A stretch of DNA of 64,000 nucleotides from UBA961 sp049426725 (GTDB lineage: Bacteria > Bacteroidota > Ignavibacteria > Kapaibacteriales > UBA961): assembly GCA_049426725.1 (NCBI GenBank), contig JBMSYN010000009.1:35035-99034 (forward strand), written 5' to 3'. Position 1 is the stretch's first letter, and the number at the start of each line of letters is the position of its first letter. Both the position numbers and the translations under genes were made by a program. The notes below the pieces were generated by a model. The model was given only the letters and a program-made list of their open reading frames with translations. It did not search any database and was not told the DNA's origin. This document shows positions 45,207 through 53,486 of this stretch, piece after piece.

Positions 45207-46001
45207 TTACTTGTCAGTTGGCTGTATAAGCGACTGTGCAAGCTCGGGGCTTACTGAACTGACAAGATATGTGTATTTCGGCATGCGTGGCTTTCTGCCC
45301 TTGCCCGTAGCCATATCGGGTACAATCATCAATACTGCCTGATTTCCTGATTTTTGCTCCAAGCTCTGACGAGTTTGATGGCGCTTGACAGCAGACGTAA
45401 AGTCTGTGAACACCTCAAGATTCGTACAAGCATACAATGGAACAGTCAGAGGCTGATGATCCGCAGTGAATCCAAAATACTTGGCTGTGTTGAATGTCAA
45501 AGGGCCAAGAAGAGACAAATGTTCAGGAGTAAAATACTCAACTGTCAATTTGTTCAAATGCTTACCGATTTGACCTGCCGCTGTGTATGACAAATCAATG
45601 ATGCGAGGATATACATAAGGACCTCTGTCATTGATGCATACAAGCACTGATTTTCCTGTGACTTGACTTGTCACTTTTGCGATAGAACCTAGTGGCAATG
45701 TGCGATGTGCGGCTGTATAGCCATACATGTCAAATGTTTGACCACTTGCAGTTCTACGATTATGAAATTCTTTGCCATACCAAGAGCCCGGACCGAATTG
45801 TCTGGGTATCTTTGCATGAAATCCGCTGTAGCGCACTGAATCGTGAACCACGGGACCATATCCATGCTTGGATTTGCGAGCTTCTGCCGAATTGACAAAG
45901 AACATTACTGCCATTGCGAAAAACACAATCAGAAACGACATTGAATTGTTGTGGCTGATCGAGAGGAATTGTCTATGCAAATGCAATGTTTTGTTGTGCA
46001 T
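45207..46001 (-). CDS. rlpA: RlpA-like septal-ring lytic transglycosylase
   Basis: 264 residues. The double-psi beta-barrel core has GSWYGKEFHNRRTASGQTFD, LPLGSIAKVT and NDRGPYVYPRIIDLSYTAA, with the conserved GxWYG, catalytic-type Asp and RG-P segments. The family cuts glycan strands lacking stem peptides at the septum. A strong Shine-Dalgarno AAGGAGG (46013-46007) five bases upstream supports ATG 46001. That start makes a long signal n-region before the hydrophobic MSFLIVFFAMAVMFFV; ATG 45941 would otherwise be the natural choice. Confidence 0.88.
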   Translation of the reverse strand: MHNKTLHLHRQFLSISHNNSMSFLIVFFAMAVMFFVNSAEARKSKHGYGPVVHDSVRYSGFHAKIPRQFGPGSWYGKEFHNRRTASGQTFDMYGYTAAHRTLPLGSIAKVTSQVTGKSVLVCINDRGPYVYPRIIDLSYTAAGQIGKHLNKLTVEYFTPEHLSLLGPLTFNTAKYFGFTADHQPLTVPLYACTNLEVFTDFTSAVKRHQTRQSLEQKSGNQAVLMIVPDMATGKGRKPRMPKYTYLVSSVSPELAQSLIQPTDK

Positions 46002-46228
46002 AGGGGCCTCCTTCTTGTAATGAATAATCTCAAACTGCCTCCCCCCAGAGTCAGATGAGCACCCAATTAATGCTGTGGAAAATGATGTTCATAAGTGGTG
46101 AAAAAAAACAGCTCTTTATGCTAAGAACCAAACATCACTTCCAAAAGCAGATGTGCAATCTCCGAAAATTTTCGAACTTTGCCAATTAAATTACTCTTAA
46201 TTTATGTTCATAATTCTATACAAATCAA
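46002..46228. other. divergent intergenic region, rlpA / fRMsr
   Basis: 227 bp without a gene. It holds the rlpA Shine-Dalgarno, a second purine-rich run GGGGGGAGG on the minus strand (46046-46038) without a start codon at useful distance, and a DnaA-box variant TTTTCCACA on the minus strand (46082-46074). No confident promoter. Confidence 0.4.
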
Positions 46229-46723
46229 ATGTTTACAGTAAATCTTCAAAACAACGATCTTCCTAAGTCTTTGCGATACAAAGAGTTGGCTACAACACTC
46301 TCTGCACTTTTAGACAATGAACGGGAATTCCTCCCGAATATGTCAAATATGGCGTCATTTCTTTATTTCAGCCTTAATGATATTAATTGGTGTGGTTTTT
46401 ACCTCGTAAAGAATGGAGATTTACTGCTAGGTCCTTTTCAGGGGAAGCCCGCTTGTGTACGTATTGAAATCGGGAAAGGGGTATGTGGAACTTCTGCACA
46501 AAACAGAGATTCTGTCATTGTGGAAGATGTGAATAACTTTCCGGGACATATTGCCTGCGATGTGGATTCTCGCTCTGAGATAGTCATCCCTCTTTTGAAG
46601 GATGGCAAGCTACTTGGTGTTTTGGATATTGATAGCCCGACTTTGGCACGTTTCGACCAAGAAGATAAAATGGGATTGGAGAAACTTGTTTCTATTCTTC
46701 TTGAACATTCCGATTGCTATTGA
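46229..46723 (+). CDS. msrC: free methionine-(R)-sulfoxide reductase (GAF domain)
   Basis: 164 residues, a single GAF domain that reduces free methionine R-sulfoxide using a Cys relay. The three family cysteines are present with the same spacing as in the E. coli enzyme: Cys76 (PACVRI), Cys86 (KGVCGTSA) and Cys110 (HIACDVDS). The WCGFYLV and SEIVIPLL segments also match. Its 3' end overlaps the convergent DUF2752 gene by 7 bp. Confidence 0.93.
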   Translation: MFTVNLQNNDLPKSLRYKELATTLSALLDNEREFLPNMSNMASFLYFSLNDINWCGFYLVKNGDLLLGPFQGKPACVRIEIGKGVCGTSAQNRDSVIVEDVNNFPGHIACDVDSRSEIVIPLLKDGKLLGVLDIDSPTLARFDQEDKMGLEKLVSILLEHSDCY

Positions 46724-47136
46724 ATTGCAGGAGAAAGCAAATCACGCAATGCATCAATCGGAAGATTCCTGAGCAATGTATAAAGGCCGGTAAGAAGCAA
46801 AAACACAATGATGTATTTCTTTGGCGGCTCCCATATTCTTTTTGGTTCTCCATCAATCCATGATCGGAGGGATTGAATTCCACGATAGAACAAATATGGT
46901 CCCCAAAGCAGAATAAGCAAGTTATTCTTCAGCCCCATTGCGATCTCCCCCTTCATGAATGATGAAATCGCCCTTGTAGATCCACAACCAGGGCAATGTA
47001 ATCCGGTGGTTACATGAAAGATACAAGGAACATAAAAGTATTCATCAGGTGGATAGTTTAATAGCAAATACCGTAACATCAGACCTGCAGCCGATAAACC
47101 AATGATCACCAAAAATAATCTTAAAGCCGGTGTCAT
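46717..47136 (-). CDS. DUF2752 membrane protein
   Basis: 139 residues with about three transmembrane segments. The hallmark CPGCGSTRA motif (a CxxC that could bind metal) follows a YVPCIFHVTTGLHCPG stretch. The function of the family is unknown. It is last of the trmH-RDD-DUF2752 run, 6 nt after the RDD gene. Confidence 0.87.
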   Translation of the reverse strand: MTPALRLFLVIIGLSAAGLMLRYLLLNYPPDEYFYVPCIFHVTTGLHCPGCGSTRAISSFMKGEIAMGLKNNLLILLWGPYLFYRGIQSLRSWIDGEPKRIWEPPKKYIIVFLLLTGLYTLLRNLPIDALRDLLSPAIQ

Positions 47137-47142
47137 GAGAAT

Positions 47143-47610
47143 TTACTCGTCTACAACGGTTGTTTTCACAAGTAAATCATGCAATGCTTGCTTATAGGTG
47201 GTAAAGAACATGACAAAGGCAAGAATAAAGCACAATTGCATTGAAATTGCATTCACAATATATCGAAGTATTGAATTAAGAATAGAAAACTCCGATCCAT
47301 CAATGCAGACAATGCGAATATGCAGGAGTTTTTTACCTAATGTTGCTCCATTGGACATAGCTTGAAAGACTCCAAAATACACTATGCCAAAAGCCAATTG
47401 AATGCCTGTCAATAGCTGAACTGTTGGCAAGATCTTGCTCATGATCACTTCCACATCACCACCTGAATACTCCGCAATAGCCATAAGCCCTGAGCCTTGT
47501 CCGATGGCAAAAAGAATAATGATCGACAAAATGGACATAAAGATTGAATCCACGATATAAGCCAGAATGCGTTTTCCTGGATTTGCGATGGTGTATTCCA
47601 CTCCTTCCAT
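47143..47610 (-). CDS. RDD family membrane protein
   Basis: 155 residues with three or four transmembrane helices. The N-terminal KRILAYIVDSIF is the R-D motif of the RDD family, and TLGKKLLHIRIV is its second conserved segment. Role unknown; some members act in ion transport. It lies 10 nt after trmH. Confidence 0.87.
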   Translation of the reverse strand: MEGVEYTIANPGKRILAYIVDSIFMSILSIIILFAIGQGSGLMAIAEYSGGDVEVIMSKILPTVQLLTGIQLAFGIVYFGVFQAMSNGATLGKKLLHIRIVCIDGSEFSILNSILRYIVNAISMQLCFILAFVMFFTTYKQALHDLLVKTTVVDE

Positions 47611-47620
47611 GATCTACTCC

Positions 47621-48244
47621 TTATTTTACTGAAAACAGATTAAGATAGTGATTGAGCATGCCCGCATCCATTTGCGGGTTTTCATACATGCCATGATGCA
47701 TTCTTTGACGAAAAGCTTCGTATAAGGTTACAGCACAAGCAACAGAAATATTCAAACTTTGTATCATGCCCACTTGAGGTATGAGCATATTCCCATCAGC
47801 TTTTTCAATTGCTTCATCAGAGACTCCGGCATGTTCATTCCCAAAGACAATTGCAAGAGGTTGAGTGAAGTCAACGGAATATAACGATACGGCTTCCTTT
47901 GACATACCGGTTGTCAAAATACGCTTACCTTCGGATCGAAGGTGTTCATAGCAAGCATCAATTGATTGATGCTTCCGAGTCAATACCCATTTTCTTGCAC
48001 TGGCAGAGCTTTTCTCCCCCAATTCCGGAAATGTTTGCCCGGAATGATACACAAGATGTATATCAAGCACGCCTACCGCATCACAAGATCGTAAAACCGC
48101 AGATACATTATGTGGGTCATGCACATTTTCTAATACGACAGACAATGTAGGTTGTCTTCTCGAAACACATGCATAAATTTTCCCCGCTCTCTCTTCATTG
48201 AGCAAAGAAAATGGTGAATCATTCTGAGAACTATCAGTATTCAT
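47621..48244 (-). CDS. trmH: tRNA (guanosine-18-2'-O)-methyltransferase, TrmH-like (SPOUT)
   Basis: 207 residues. SPOUT knot motifs are visible: VLENVHDPHNVSAVLRSCDA (motif 1), VFGNEHAGVSDEAI (motif 2) and MIQSLNISVACAVTLYEAFR (motif 3). The length and the short N-terminal extension fit TrmH rather than RlmB. It heads a three-gene run with RDD and DUF2752. The terminator of the upstream aminotransferase gene ends 3 nt before this ATG. Confidence 0.9.
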   Translation of the reverse strand: MNTDSSQNDSPFSLLNEERAGKIYACVSRRQPTLSVVLENVHDPHNVSAVLRSCDAVGVLDIHLVYHSGQTFPELGEKSSASARKWVLTRKHQSIDACYEHLRSEGKRILTTGMSKEAVSLYSVDFTQPLAIVFGNEHAGVSDEAIEKADGNMLIPQVGMIQSLNISVACAVTLYEAFRQRMHHGMYENPQMDAGMLNHYLNLFSVK

Positions 48245-48247
48245 AGC

Positions 48248-48272
48248 AAAAAAGGCGTCTAAAAGACGCCTT
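48248..48272 (-). terminator. intrinsic terminator of the nuoLMN-aminotransferase run, abutting trmH
   Basis: Perfect stem AAGGCGTCT/AGACGCCTT with a 3-nt loop, then a T-run on the minus strand. The trmH ATG follows after 3 nt. Confidence 0.9.
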
Positions 48273-48284
48273 GAATATTGGGAA

Positions 48285-49460
48285 TCACTTTCGCTTTGCC
48301 AATGCTTCTGATAATCTACGCATGGCTTCTTCTATATTGTCCACAGAATTTGCATACGAGAATCTCACAAAGCCCTCACCATTGCTACCGAAAGCTGTTC
48401 CACTCAAACAAGCCACTCCGGCTTCATAGAGTGAAAAGTCTGCAAATTCCTGAGATGTCATTCCGGTGCCTTCGATATTTGGATAGACATAAAATGCACC
48501 TTTTGGCGAATGGCATCGCACTCCTGGCATTGCATTCAATGCTTGCACAATGACATCTCTTCTTCTTTTGAACTCTGCAACGAATTCTGCTGCTTTTGCA
48601 TCGGTTCTTTCAGACAAAGCTTCAATTCCGGCGATTTGATTATAACTAGCCGTACAGCTTGTACAATTGGTTTGCAATTTTGCAACGACCTGCGCGATAT
48701 GTTCCGGCATGCAACCATATCCCATTCTCCAACCTGTCATTGCGAATGTCTTGGAAAATCCATCAAGTAGAATCGTTCTCTCTTTCATTCCGGGAAATTG
48801 CGTGATTGTCTCATGCACAAATCCATCATAGGTGATTTGAGAATATATCTCATCACTCAATACAATGAAATCATGCTTGACTGCCAATTCAGCGATACGC
48901 TGCAAATCTTCTTTTGTGAGAATCCCACCTGTTGGATTTTGCGGAGTATTGATGATCACCATTCTTGTTTTTGGCGTGATGCGAGCTTCAAGATCTGCTA
49001 TATCAAAACGAAATTCTTTCTCTTCCTTGAGAGGCAATGGAACCGGAATTGCTTCGAGAAAATTTATCACAGATTCATAGATTGGAAATCCGGGATTTGG
49101 GTAAATGACTTCATCGCCCTTGTCGATCACAGCCATCATTCCATAAAAAAGAATTGGTTTTGCGCCGGGTGTGATCACAATCTCTGTTGGAGCATATTCT
49201 GTCCCACGAGTGCGCTTAATATAATCCGCAACAGCTTGACGAGCTTCGGGGAGCCCTGCTGAAGGACCATAATGCGTAAAGCCATCATCGAGTGCCTTCT
49301 TCGCAGCATCAATGATATTCTGTGGTGTATCGAAATCAGGTTCGCCAATCTCCAAATGAACTATGCTTTTTCCTTGCGCTTCCAAGGCGCGAGCACGCAC
49401 AAGTACTTCAAATGCTGTTTCTGTGCCCAATCGGGAAATGCGCTCTGCAATATGCATCAT
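48285..49460 (-). CDS. PLP-dependent class I/II aminotransferase, aspartate-aminotransferase type
   Basis: 391 residues from ATG 49460 or 49457 (MHIAERISRL); the longer frame to 49547 overlaps nuoN and was rejected. Fold-type I signatures are VHLEIGEPDFDTP, NTPQNPTGG (cofactor-binding Asn), DEIYSQITY (Asp/Tyr) and the Schiff-base Lys in LDGFSKTFAMTGWRMGY. The aspartate/alanine-type subgroup is likely; the exact substrate is not determined. It follows nuoN by 22 nt, so it is probably cotranscribed. Confidence 0.92.
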   Translation of the reverse strand: MMHIAERISRLGTETAFEVLVRARALEAQGKSIVHLEIGEPDFDTPQNIIDAAKKALDDGFTHYGPSAGLPEARQAVADYIKRTRGTEYAPTEIVITPGAKPILFYGMMAVIDKGDEVIYPNPGFPIYESVINFLEAIPVPLPLKEEKEFRFDIADLEARITPKTRMVIINTPQNPTGGILTKEDLQRIAELAVKHDFIVLSDEIYSQITYDGFVHETITQFPGMKERTILLDGFSKTFAMTGWRMGYGCMPEHIAQVVAKLQTNCTSCTASYNQIAGIEALSERTDAKAAEFVAEFKRRRDVIVQALNAMPGVRCHSPKGAFYVYPNIEGTGMTSQEFADFSLYEAGVACLSGTAFGSNGEGFVRFSYANSVDNIEEAMRRLSEALAKRK

Positions 49461-49482
49461 AATGTAAAATCCGTGTGGTGAA

Positions 49483-50919
49483 TCAATGTGATGAGTGACC
49501 AAAAATTGCATTGGCGATTGAGATGATTCCTGATGGCATAATGCCAAGAATAATCACGCCTGCAATGGTGATGATGAGAGAAATACCGGAGAGTCCGATT
49601 TCAGTATCAGGTATTTCTTTTTCGGAATCATTGAAATACATTTTCACAATCAAACCAATATAGAAATACACGGAAATGATTGATGATAATACCGCAATAA
49701 TGGTAAGCCAAAGGAAACCGGCATCAATTGCGGCAGTGAAGAGATAGTATTTTCCGAAGAAACCGGCAAATGGAGGAATGCCTGCAAGTGAAAACATGAA
49801 GATAGCCATGAATGCAGCTAAAACAGGATGTTTTTTACTGAGTCCTGCATAATCTGCAATCTCCAAATGTTCTTCTCCACGACGCTCAAGCAAACCTACA
49901 ATGATGAATGATCCGATCTGCATGAACATATATGAGGTGAGATAAAACATGATACCGCTATATCCGGCCTGAGAACCTGCAACCAAACCCATCATGAGAT
50001 AACCTGCATGAGCAACAGAGGAAAATGCAAGCATGCGTTTGATATTTGTTTGTGCAAGTGCGCTGATATTTCCAATGAGCATTGTTGCTGCAGATAAAAC
50101 AGCAAATGTCATTTGTAATTTTGCAGTAGCAGCAGGCATGAGCACCATGATCATTGGCATAAATGCAGCAAAAGCCGCAGCTTTACCTGCCGTACTCATG
50201 AATGCTGTGACAATTGTAGGCGCGCCTTGATACACATCAGGAGCCCATTGATGAAATGGGAAAGCTGCTGCTTTGAAACTCAAACCAATCACCATCAATG
50301 CAATGCCAATCGGCAATAATGATTCCAGAGGAAGAGATCCGCGGGTGATATTCATCGCTATGTGATTATAATCCATGCTGCCGGTTGCGCCATAAATCAA
50401 TGCCATGCCATAGACCAAAAATCCCGTTGAGAATGCACCAAGAAGAAAATACTTGAGTGATGATTCAACAGATGCAATTGAACTACGCATATACCCAGAG
50501 AGAACATAGAATACTACAGACATGATCTCAATGCCAATGAATAAACTCAGAAGATTATTGGAATGGCCAATCAGCATCATACCACCAATGGCAAACAAGA
50601 TGAGTGAGTAAAACTCATCATGTTCAATTCCCTCTCTTTGCAAATATGTTCTTGCTGCAAAAATGGTGAGCAAGCCACCCACAGAGAATAATACATCAAA
50701 ATACGATGCAAAACCTCCACCGGTTACCATTCCATTAAATCCAATTCCATGTTGACCAAAAGTACCTATGGCCAATATGCCGGACACGATTAATGTGATC
50801 ACGCTGAACAAGAATGTGATGCGAGCACTATTCTTGATCAAGGCATCCACAACCATCGCAATGATTGCCATTGCAGACAAGAATGTGAACGGTGCGGTCA
50901 ACAGTAAATCTTGTATCAT
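49483..50919 (-). CDS. nuoN: NADH-quinone oxidoreductase subunit N
   Basis: 478 residues with 13-14 transmembrane segments; an antiporter-like, proton-pumping subunit. Conserved signatures are AAAFPFHQWAPDVYQGAPT, INIKR-equivalent QTNIKRMLAFSSVAHAGYL and PPFAGFFGKYYLF. Full length. It is separated from nuoM by an 86-residue gene. Confidence 0.96.
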   Translation of the reverse strand: MIQDLLLTAPFTFLSAMAIIAMVVDALIKNSARITFLFSVITLIVSGILAIGTFGQHGIGFNGMVTGGGFASYFDVLFSVGGLLTIFAARTYLQREGIEHDEFYSLILFAIGGMMLIGHSNNLLSLFIGIEIMSVVFYVLSGYMRSSIASVESSLKYFLLGAFSTGFLVYGMALIYGATGSMDYNHIAMNITRGSLPLESLLPIGIALMVIGLSFKAAAFPFHQWAPDVYQGAPTIVTAFMSTAGKAAAFAAFMPMIMVLMPAATAKLQMTFAVLSAATMLIGNISALAQTNIKRMLAFSSVAHAGYLMMGLVAGSQAGYSGIMFYLTSYMFMQIGSFIIVGLLERRGEEHLEIADYAGLSKKHPVLAAFMAIFMFSLAGIPPFAGFFGKYYLFTAAIDAGFLWLTIIAVLSSIISVYFYIGLIVKMYFNDSEKEIPDTEIGLSGISLIITIAGVIILGIMPSGIISIANAIFGHSSH

Positions 50920-50962
50920 TCCTCTATTCCTTGGTTATTTTCTCTTGTAATGAACATGTTGA

Positions 50963-51223
50963 TCAGGACTTCACGGGGCGCAGCATAACCATGCCGACAC
51001 GATATGTTTCGCCATTTGAACCATCAGAAGTTTTTCGCTTAATCACAGCTTCTTGTGTTTCCGGATATAATGACTCCACTGTATACAACACATCTTCGGT
51101 GACTGTCATTGCAAATTCAACCGTGTCTCCAATGCGTACATGTTTCCATTGATCTGTTGTGTCATGACCGTTTTTCTTCCAATCATACGGTCTTTCAAAT
51201 ATTTTCTTTAAAAGATTTGCCAT
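50963..51223 (-). CDS. small soluble protein of unknown function inside the nuo operon
   Basis: 86 residues from ATG 51223 (MANLLKKIFERPYDWKK); the longer frame to 51322 overlaps nuoM and was rejected. There are no membrane segment, cysteines or signal peptide. It looks mostly beta after an N-terminal helix (WKHVRIGDTVEFAMTVTEDV, then GETYRVGMVMLRP). I do not recognise a family. It is 25 nt after nuoM and 43 nt before nuoN, on the same strand, so expression with complex I is very likely. Confidence 0.7.
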   Translation of the reverse strand: MANLLKKIFERPYDWKKNGHDTTDQWKHVRIGDTVEFAMTVTEDVLYTVESLYPETQEAVIKRKTSDGSNGETYRVGMVMLRPVKS

Positions 51224-51248
51224 GTGTGAATTCCTTGGAGATTCTAAA

Positions 51249-52841
51249 TCAATGATCGGATTTGTGAGTGGAATGCTCTTCAATCTGCTGAGCTTTGATT
51301 TTTGGATACGCAGATGTGCCAAGCACGGTTTTTTCTATCGTTCCGACCAATGTTTGTGCATACAACTCTGTTCTCGAAAGAAATGTCTTGGGGTAAATTC
51401 CAATCCACACAATGAAAATGACAAGTGGAACCAATTGCCAATATTCACTTTTGGTGAGATCCGTCAAACCATGATTCTTTGGATTATCATTTGTTCCAAA
51501 CATCACTCTTTGGAACATCCACAGTAAATACACCGCCGCGAAAATCACACCCGAAGCGCTTAGTATGCTAAACCATGGATTATTCAAAAACTTGGATTGA
51601 AATGAACCGAATAATGTGAGATATTCACCAACAAATCCGTTCAATCCCGGAAGTCCGACAGATGCCATCATTGCAATCGTGAACATAACTGCAAATTTGG
51701 GCATCACCTTTGTAATGCCACCGAAATCCGAAATTTCTCTTGTATGACGACGCTCATAGAGCACTCCAACACAAAGGAATAACATTCCGGTTGACAAACC
51801 GTGATTCACCATTTGAATAATCGCACCTTGTATTCCTTCCGGAGTCACGGATACGATACCAAGAACAACAAAACCCAAGTGGCTGACAGAAGAATATGCT
51901 ACGAGCTTTTTGATGTCTGTTTGAACCATCGCAACCAAAGCGCCATAGATCACTCCAATAACCGATAGCCAAGCAATCGGATGCGCAAATGTGTGAAGTG
52001 CTTGTGGGAATAATTCGAGATTGAATCTGATCAAACCATATGTACCCATCTTGAGAAGTACGCCGGCAAGTATGACTGACCCTGCAGTTGGTGCTTGCAC
52101 GTGAGCATCTGGTAACCAGGTATGAAATGGAAATAATGGAACCTTTATACAGAATGACAAAGCAAATGCCAAAAAGAGCCATATCTGAATATCGAGTGGT
52201 ATTCCGGGAGCAAGTTGCTTGAGCAATAAAAAGTCAGTTGTGAAATGTCCACCAGGTGTCCACTTCGCATATAATCCCATCCATACAATCGCGATGAGCA
52301 TGAGAAGCGAACCAACAAGGGTGTATAGAAAGAATTTCACGGCGGCATAAATTCTATCTTTGCCACCCCAAATGCCAATCAAGAAATACATCGGAATAAG
52401 AATGAGTTCCCAAAACACATAAAACAACATTGTGTCTAAAGAAACAAATACTCCAAGCATTCCAAACTCCAAAAGAAGCATCATGGCATAATATTCTTTG
52501 AGTCTTTTGCCGATGGGCTCAAACGAAGCCAAAATACTGATGGGCATGATGAATGTGGTAAGCACCACAAGCAATAATGACATGCCATCAATCCCTACTC
52601 TAAATCCGGCATCGATGGAAGGTATCCATGATATGTTCGTATAGAATTGAAACCCATCCAAACCATCATTGAATATAAACCACAATGGAAGCGAAGCTAG
52701 GAATGTCAATAATGAGAATATCAATGTGACATATTTGATCGCCTTCTCTTGCACTCTGTCAATGAAAAGAATTGAGAGGAATCCCAAAAGTGGCAGGAAT
52801 AAAGGCAATAATAGCAATCCTGCAGAATGAGTATGTGGCAT
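51249..52841 (-). CDS. nuoM: NADH-quinone oxidoreductase subunit M
   Basis: 530 residues and about 14 transmembrane segments. The antiporter-like core has the key Lys/Glu regions in YVFWELILIPMYFLIG, PFHTWLPDAHVQAPTAGSV and QTDIKKLVAYSSVSHLGFV, and PGLNGFVGEYL near the end. Full length. It lies 60 nt after the DUF420 gene. Confidence 0.97.
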   Translation of the reverse strand: MPHTHSAGLLLLPLFLPLLGFLSILFIDRVQEKAIKYVTLIFSLLTFLASLPLWFIFNDGLDGFQFYTNISWIPSIDAGFRVGIDGMSLLLVVLTTFIMPISILASFEPIGKRLKEYYAMMLLLEFGMLGVFVSLDTMLFYVFWELILIPMYFLIGIWGGKDRIYAAVKFFLYTLVGSLLMLIAIVWMGLYAKWTPGGHFTTDFLLLKQLAPGIPLDIQIWLFLAFALSFCIKVPLFPFHTWLPDAHVQAPTAGSVILAGVLLKMGTYGLIRFNLELFPQALHTFAHPIAWLSVIGVIYGALVAMVQTDIKKLVAYSSVSHLGFVVLGIVSVTPEGIQGAIIQMVNHGLSTGMLFLCVGVLYERRHTREISDFGGITKVMPKFAVMFTIAMMASVGLPGLNGFVGEYLTLFGSFQSKFLNNPWFSILSASGVIFAAVYLLWMFQRVMFGTNDNPKNHGLTDLTKSEYWQLVPLVIFIVWIGIYPKTFLSRTELYAQTLVGTIEKTVLGTSAYPKIKAQQIEEHSTHKSDH

Positions 52842-52901
52842 GCTTTACTCTAAAGAACTGACAAAAGATGAATAATTCGAGCAATCTCATCAGATGATGA
52901 A

Positions 52902-53486
52902 TTATTGCCCCATTGTGTAATATGGAGAAATCATGAGGTACACGATGACTCCGGTTATGGTGACATATAACCAGATGGGTAATGTCCACCGAGCAATTTT
53001 TTTGTGCAATGGAAACTCCGATCTCCATGCTCTTAGCAATGTAAATAATGCCAAAGGCACAATGATTGCCGCCAAACTGATATGTGAAATCAGAATTGTG
53101 AAATACACGATGCGAATGAATCCTTCACCACCAAAAGAAGTAGAAGGAGCTTGCGAATGATATGTCACATAGGAAAGCAAAAACAAAATCGACAATCCAA
53201 ATGCACTCATCATCATCATGCGATGTGCAGCAATATTTTTCTTGCGAATGAAAACATAACCCAAAGCCAAAAGCACTGAACATGTTGAATTGATATATGC
53301 ATTCAACTTGGGCAATACCATCACATTGAGTCCTTCAATCGTGATTGCCTGAGGAACAAAAAGCATGAATGCCACGAGAATCACAACAATGATCGAAACT
53401 GAATATACCAATAGCGATAATGTGCGTTCACTCATTGAATGCAATGCATTTGATCCCTGCGATGAGGGTTGATTTGTATTCATCAT
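52902..53486 (-). CDS. DUF420 membrane protein within the nuo operon
   Basis: 194 residues from ATG 53486, which shares a base with the nuoL stop (TGATG). There are about five transmembrane helices. DUF420 features include KLNAYINSTCSVLLALGYV, the His-rich AAHRMMMMSAF, HISLAAIIVPLALFTLLRAW and the end LPIWLYVTITGVIVYLM. The family is usually encoded near cytochrome oxidase or heme-copper genes, and its conserved histidines could bind heme or metal. Here it sits between nuoL and nuoM, which is unusual. Confidence 0.88.
   Translation of the reverse strand: MMNTNQPSSQGSNALHSMSERTLSLLVYSVSIIVVILVAFMLFVPQAITIEGLNVMVLPKLNAYINSTCSVLLALGYVFIRKKNIAAHRMMMMSAFGLSILFLLSYVTYHSQAPSTSFGGEGFIRIVYFTILISHISLAAIIVPLALFTLLRAWRSEFPLHKKIARWTLPIWLYVTITGVIVYLMISPYYTMGQ

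Noticed and set aside
46014..46228. Riboswitch upstream of rlpA
   Set aside because: Purine runs are present, but I see no conserved riboswitch core or matching ligand-related gene.
49461..49547. Longer N-terminus for the aminotransferase
   Set aside because: Would overlap the nuoN coding end; family similarity begins at MHIAERIS.
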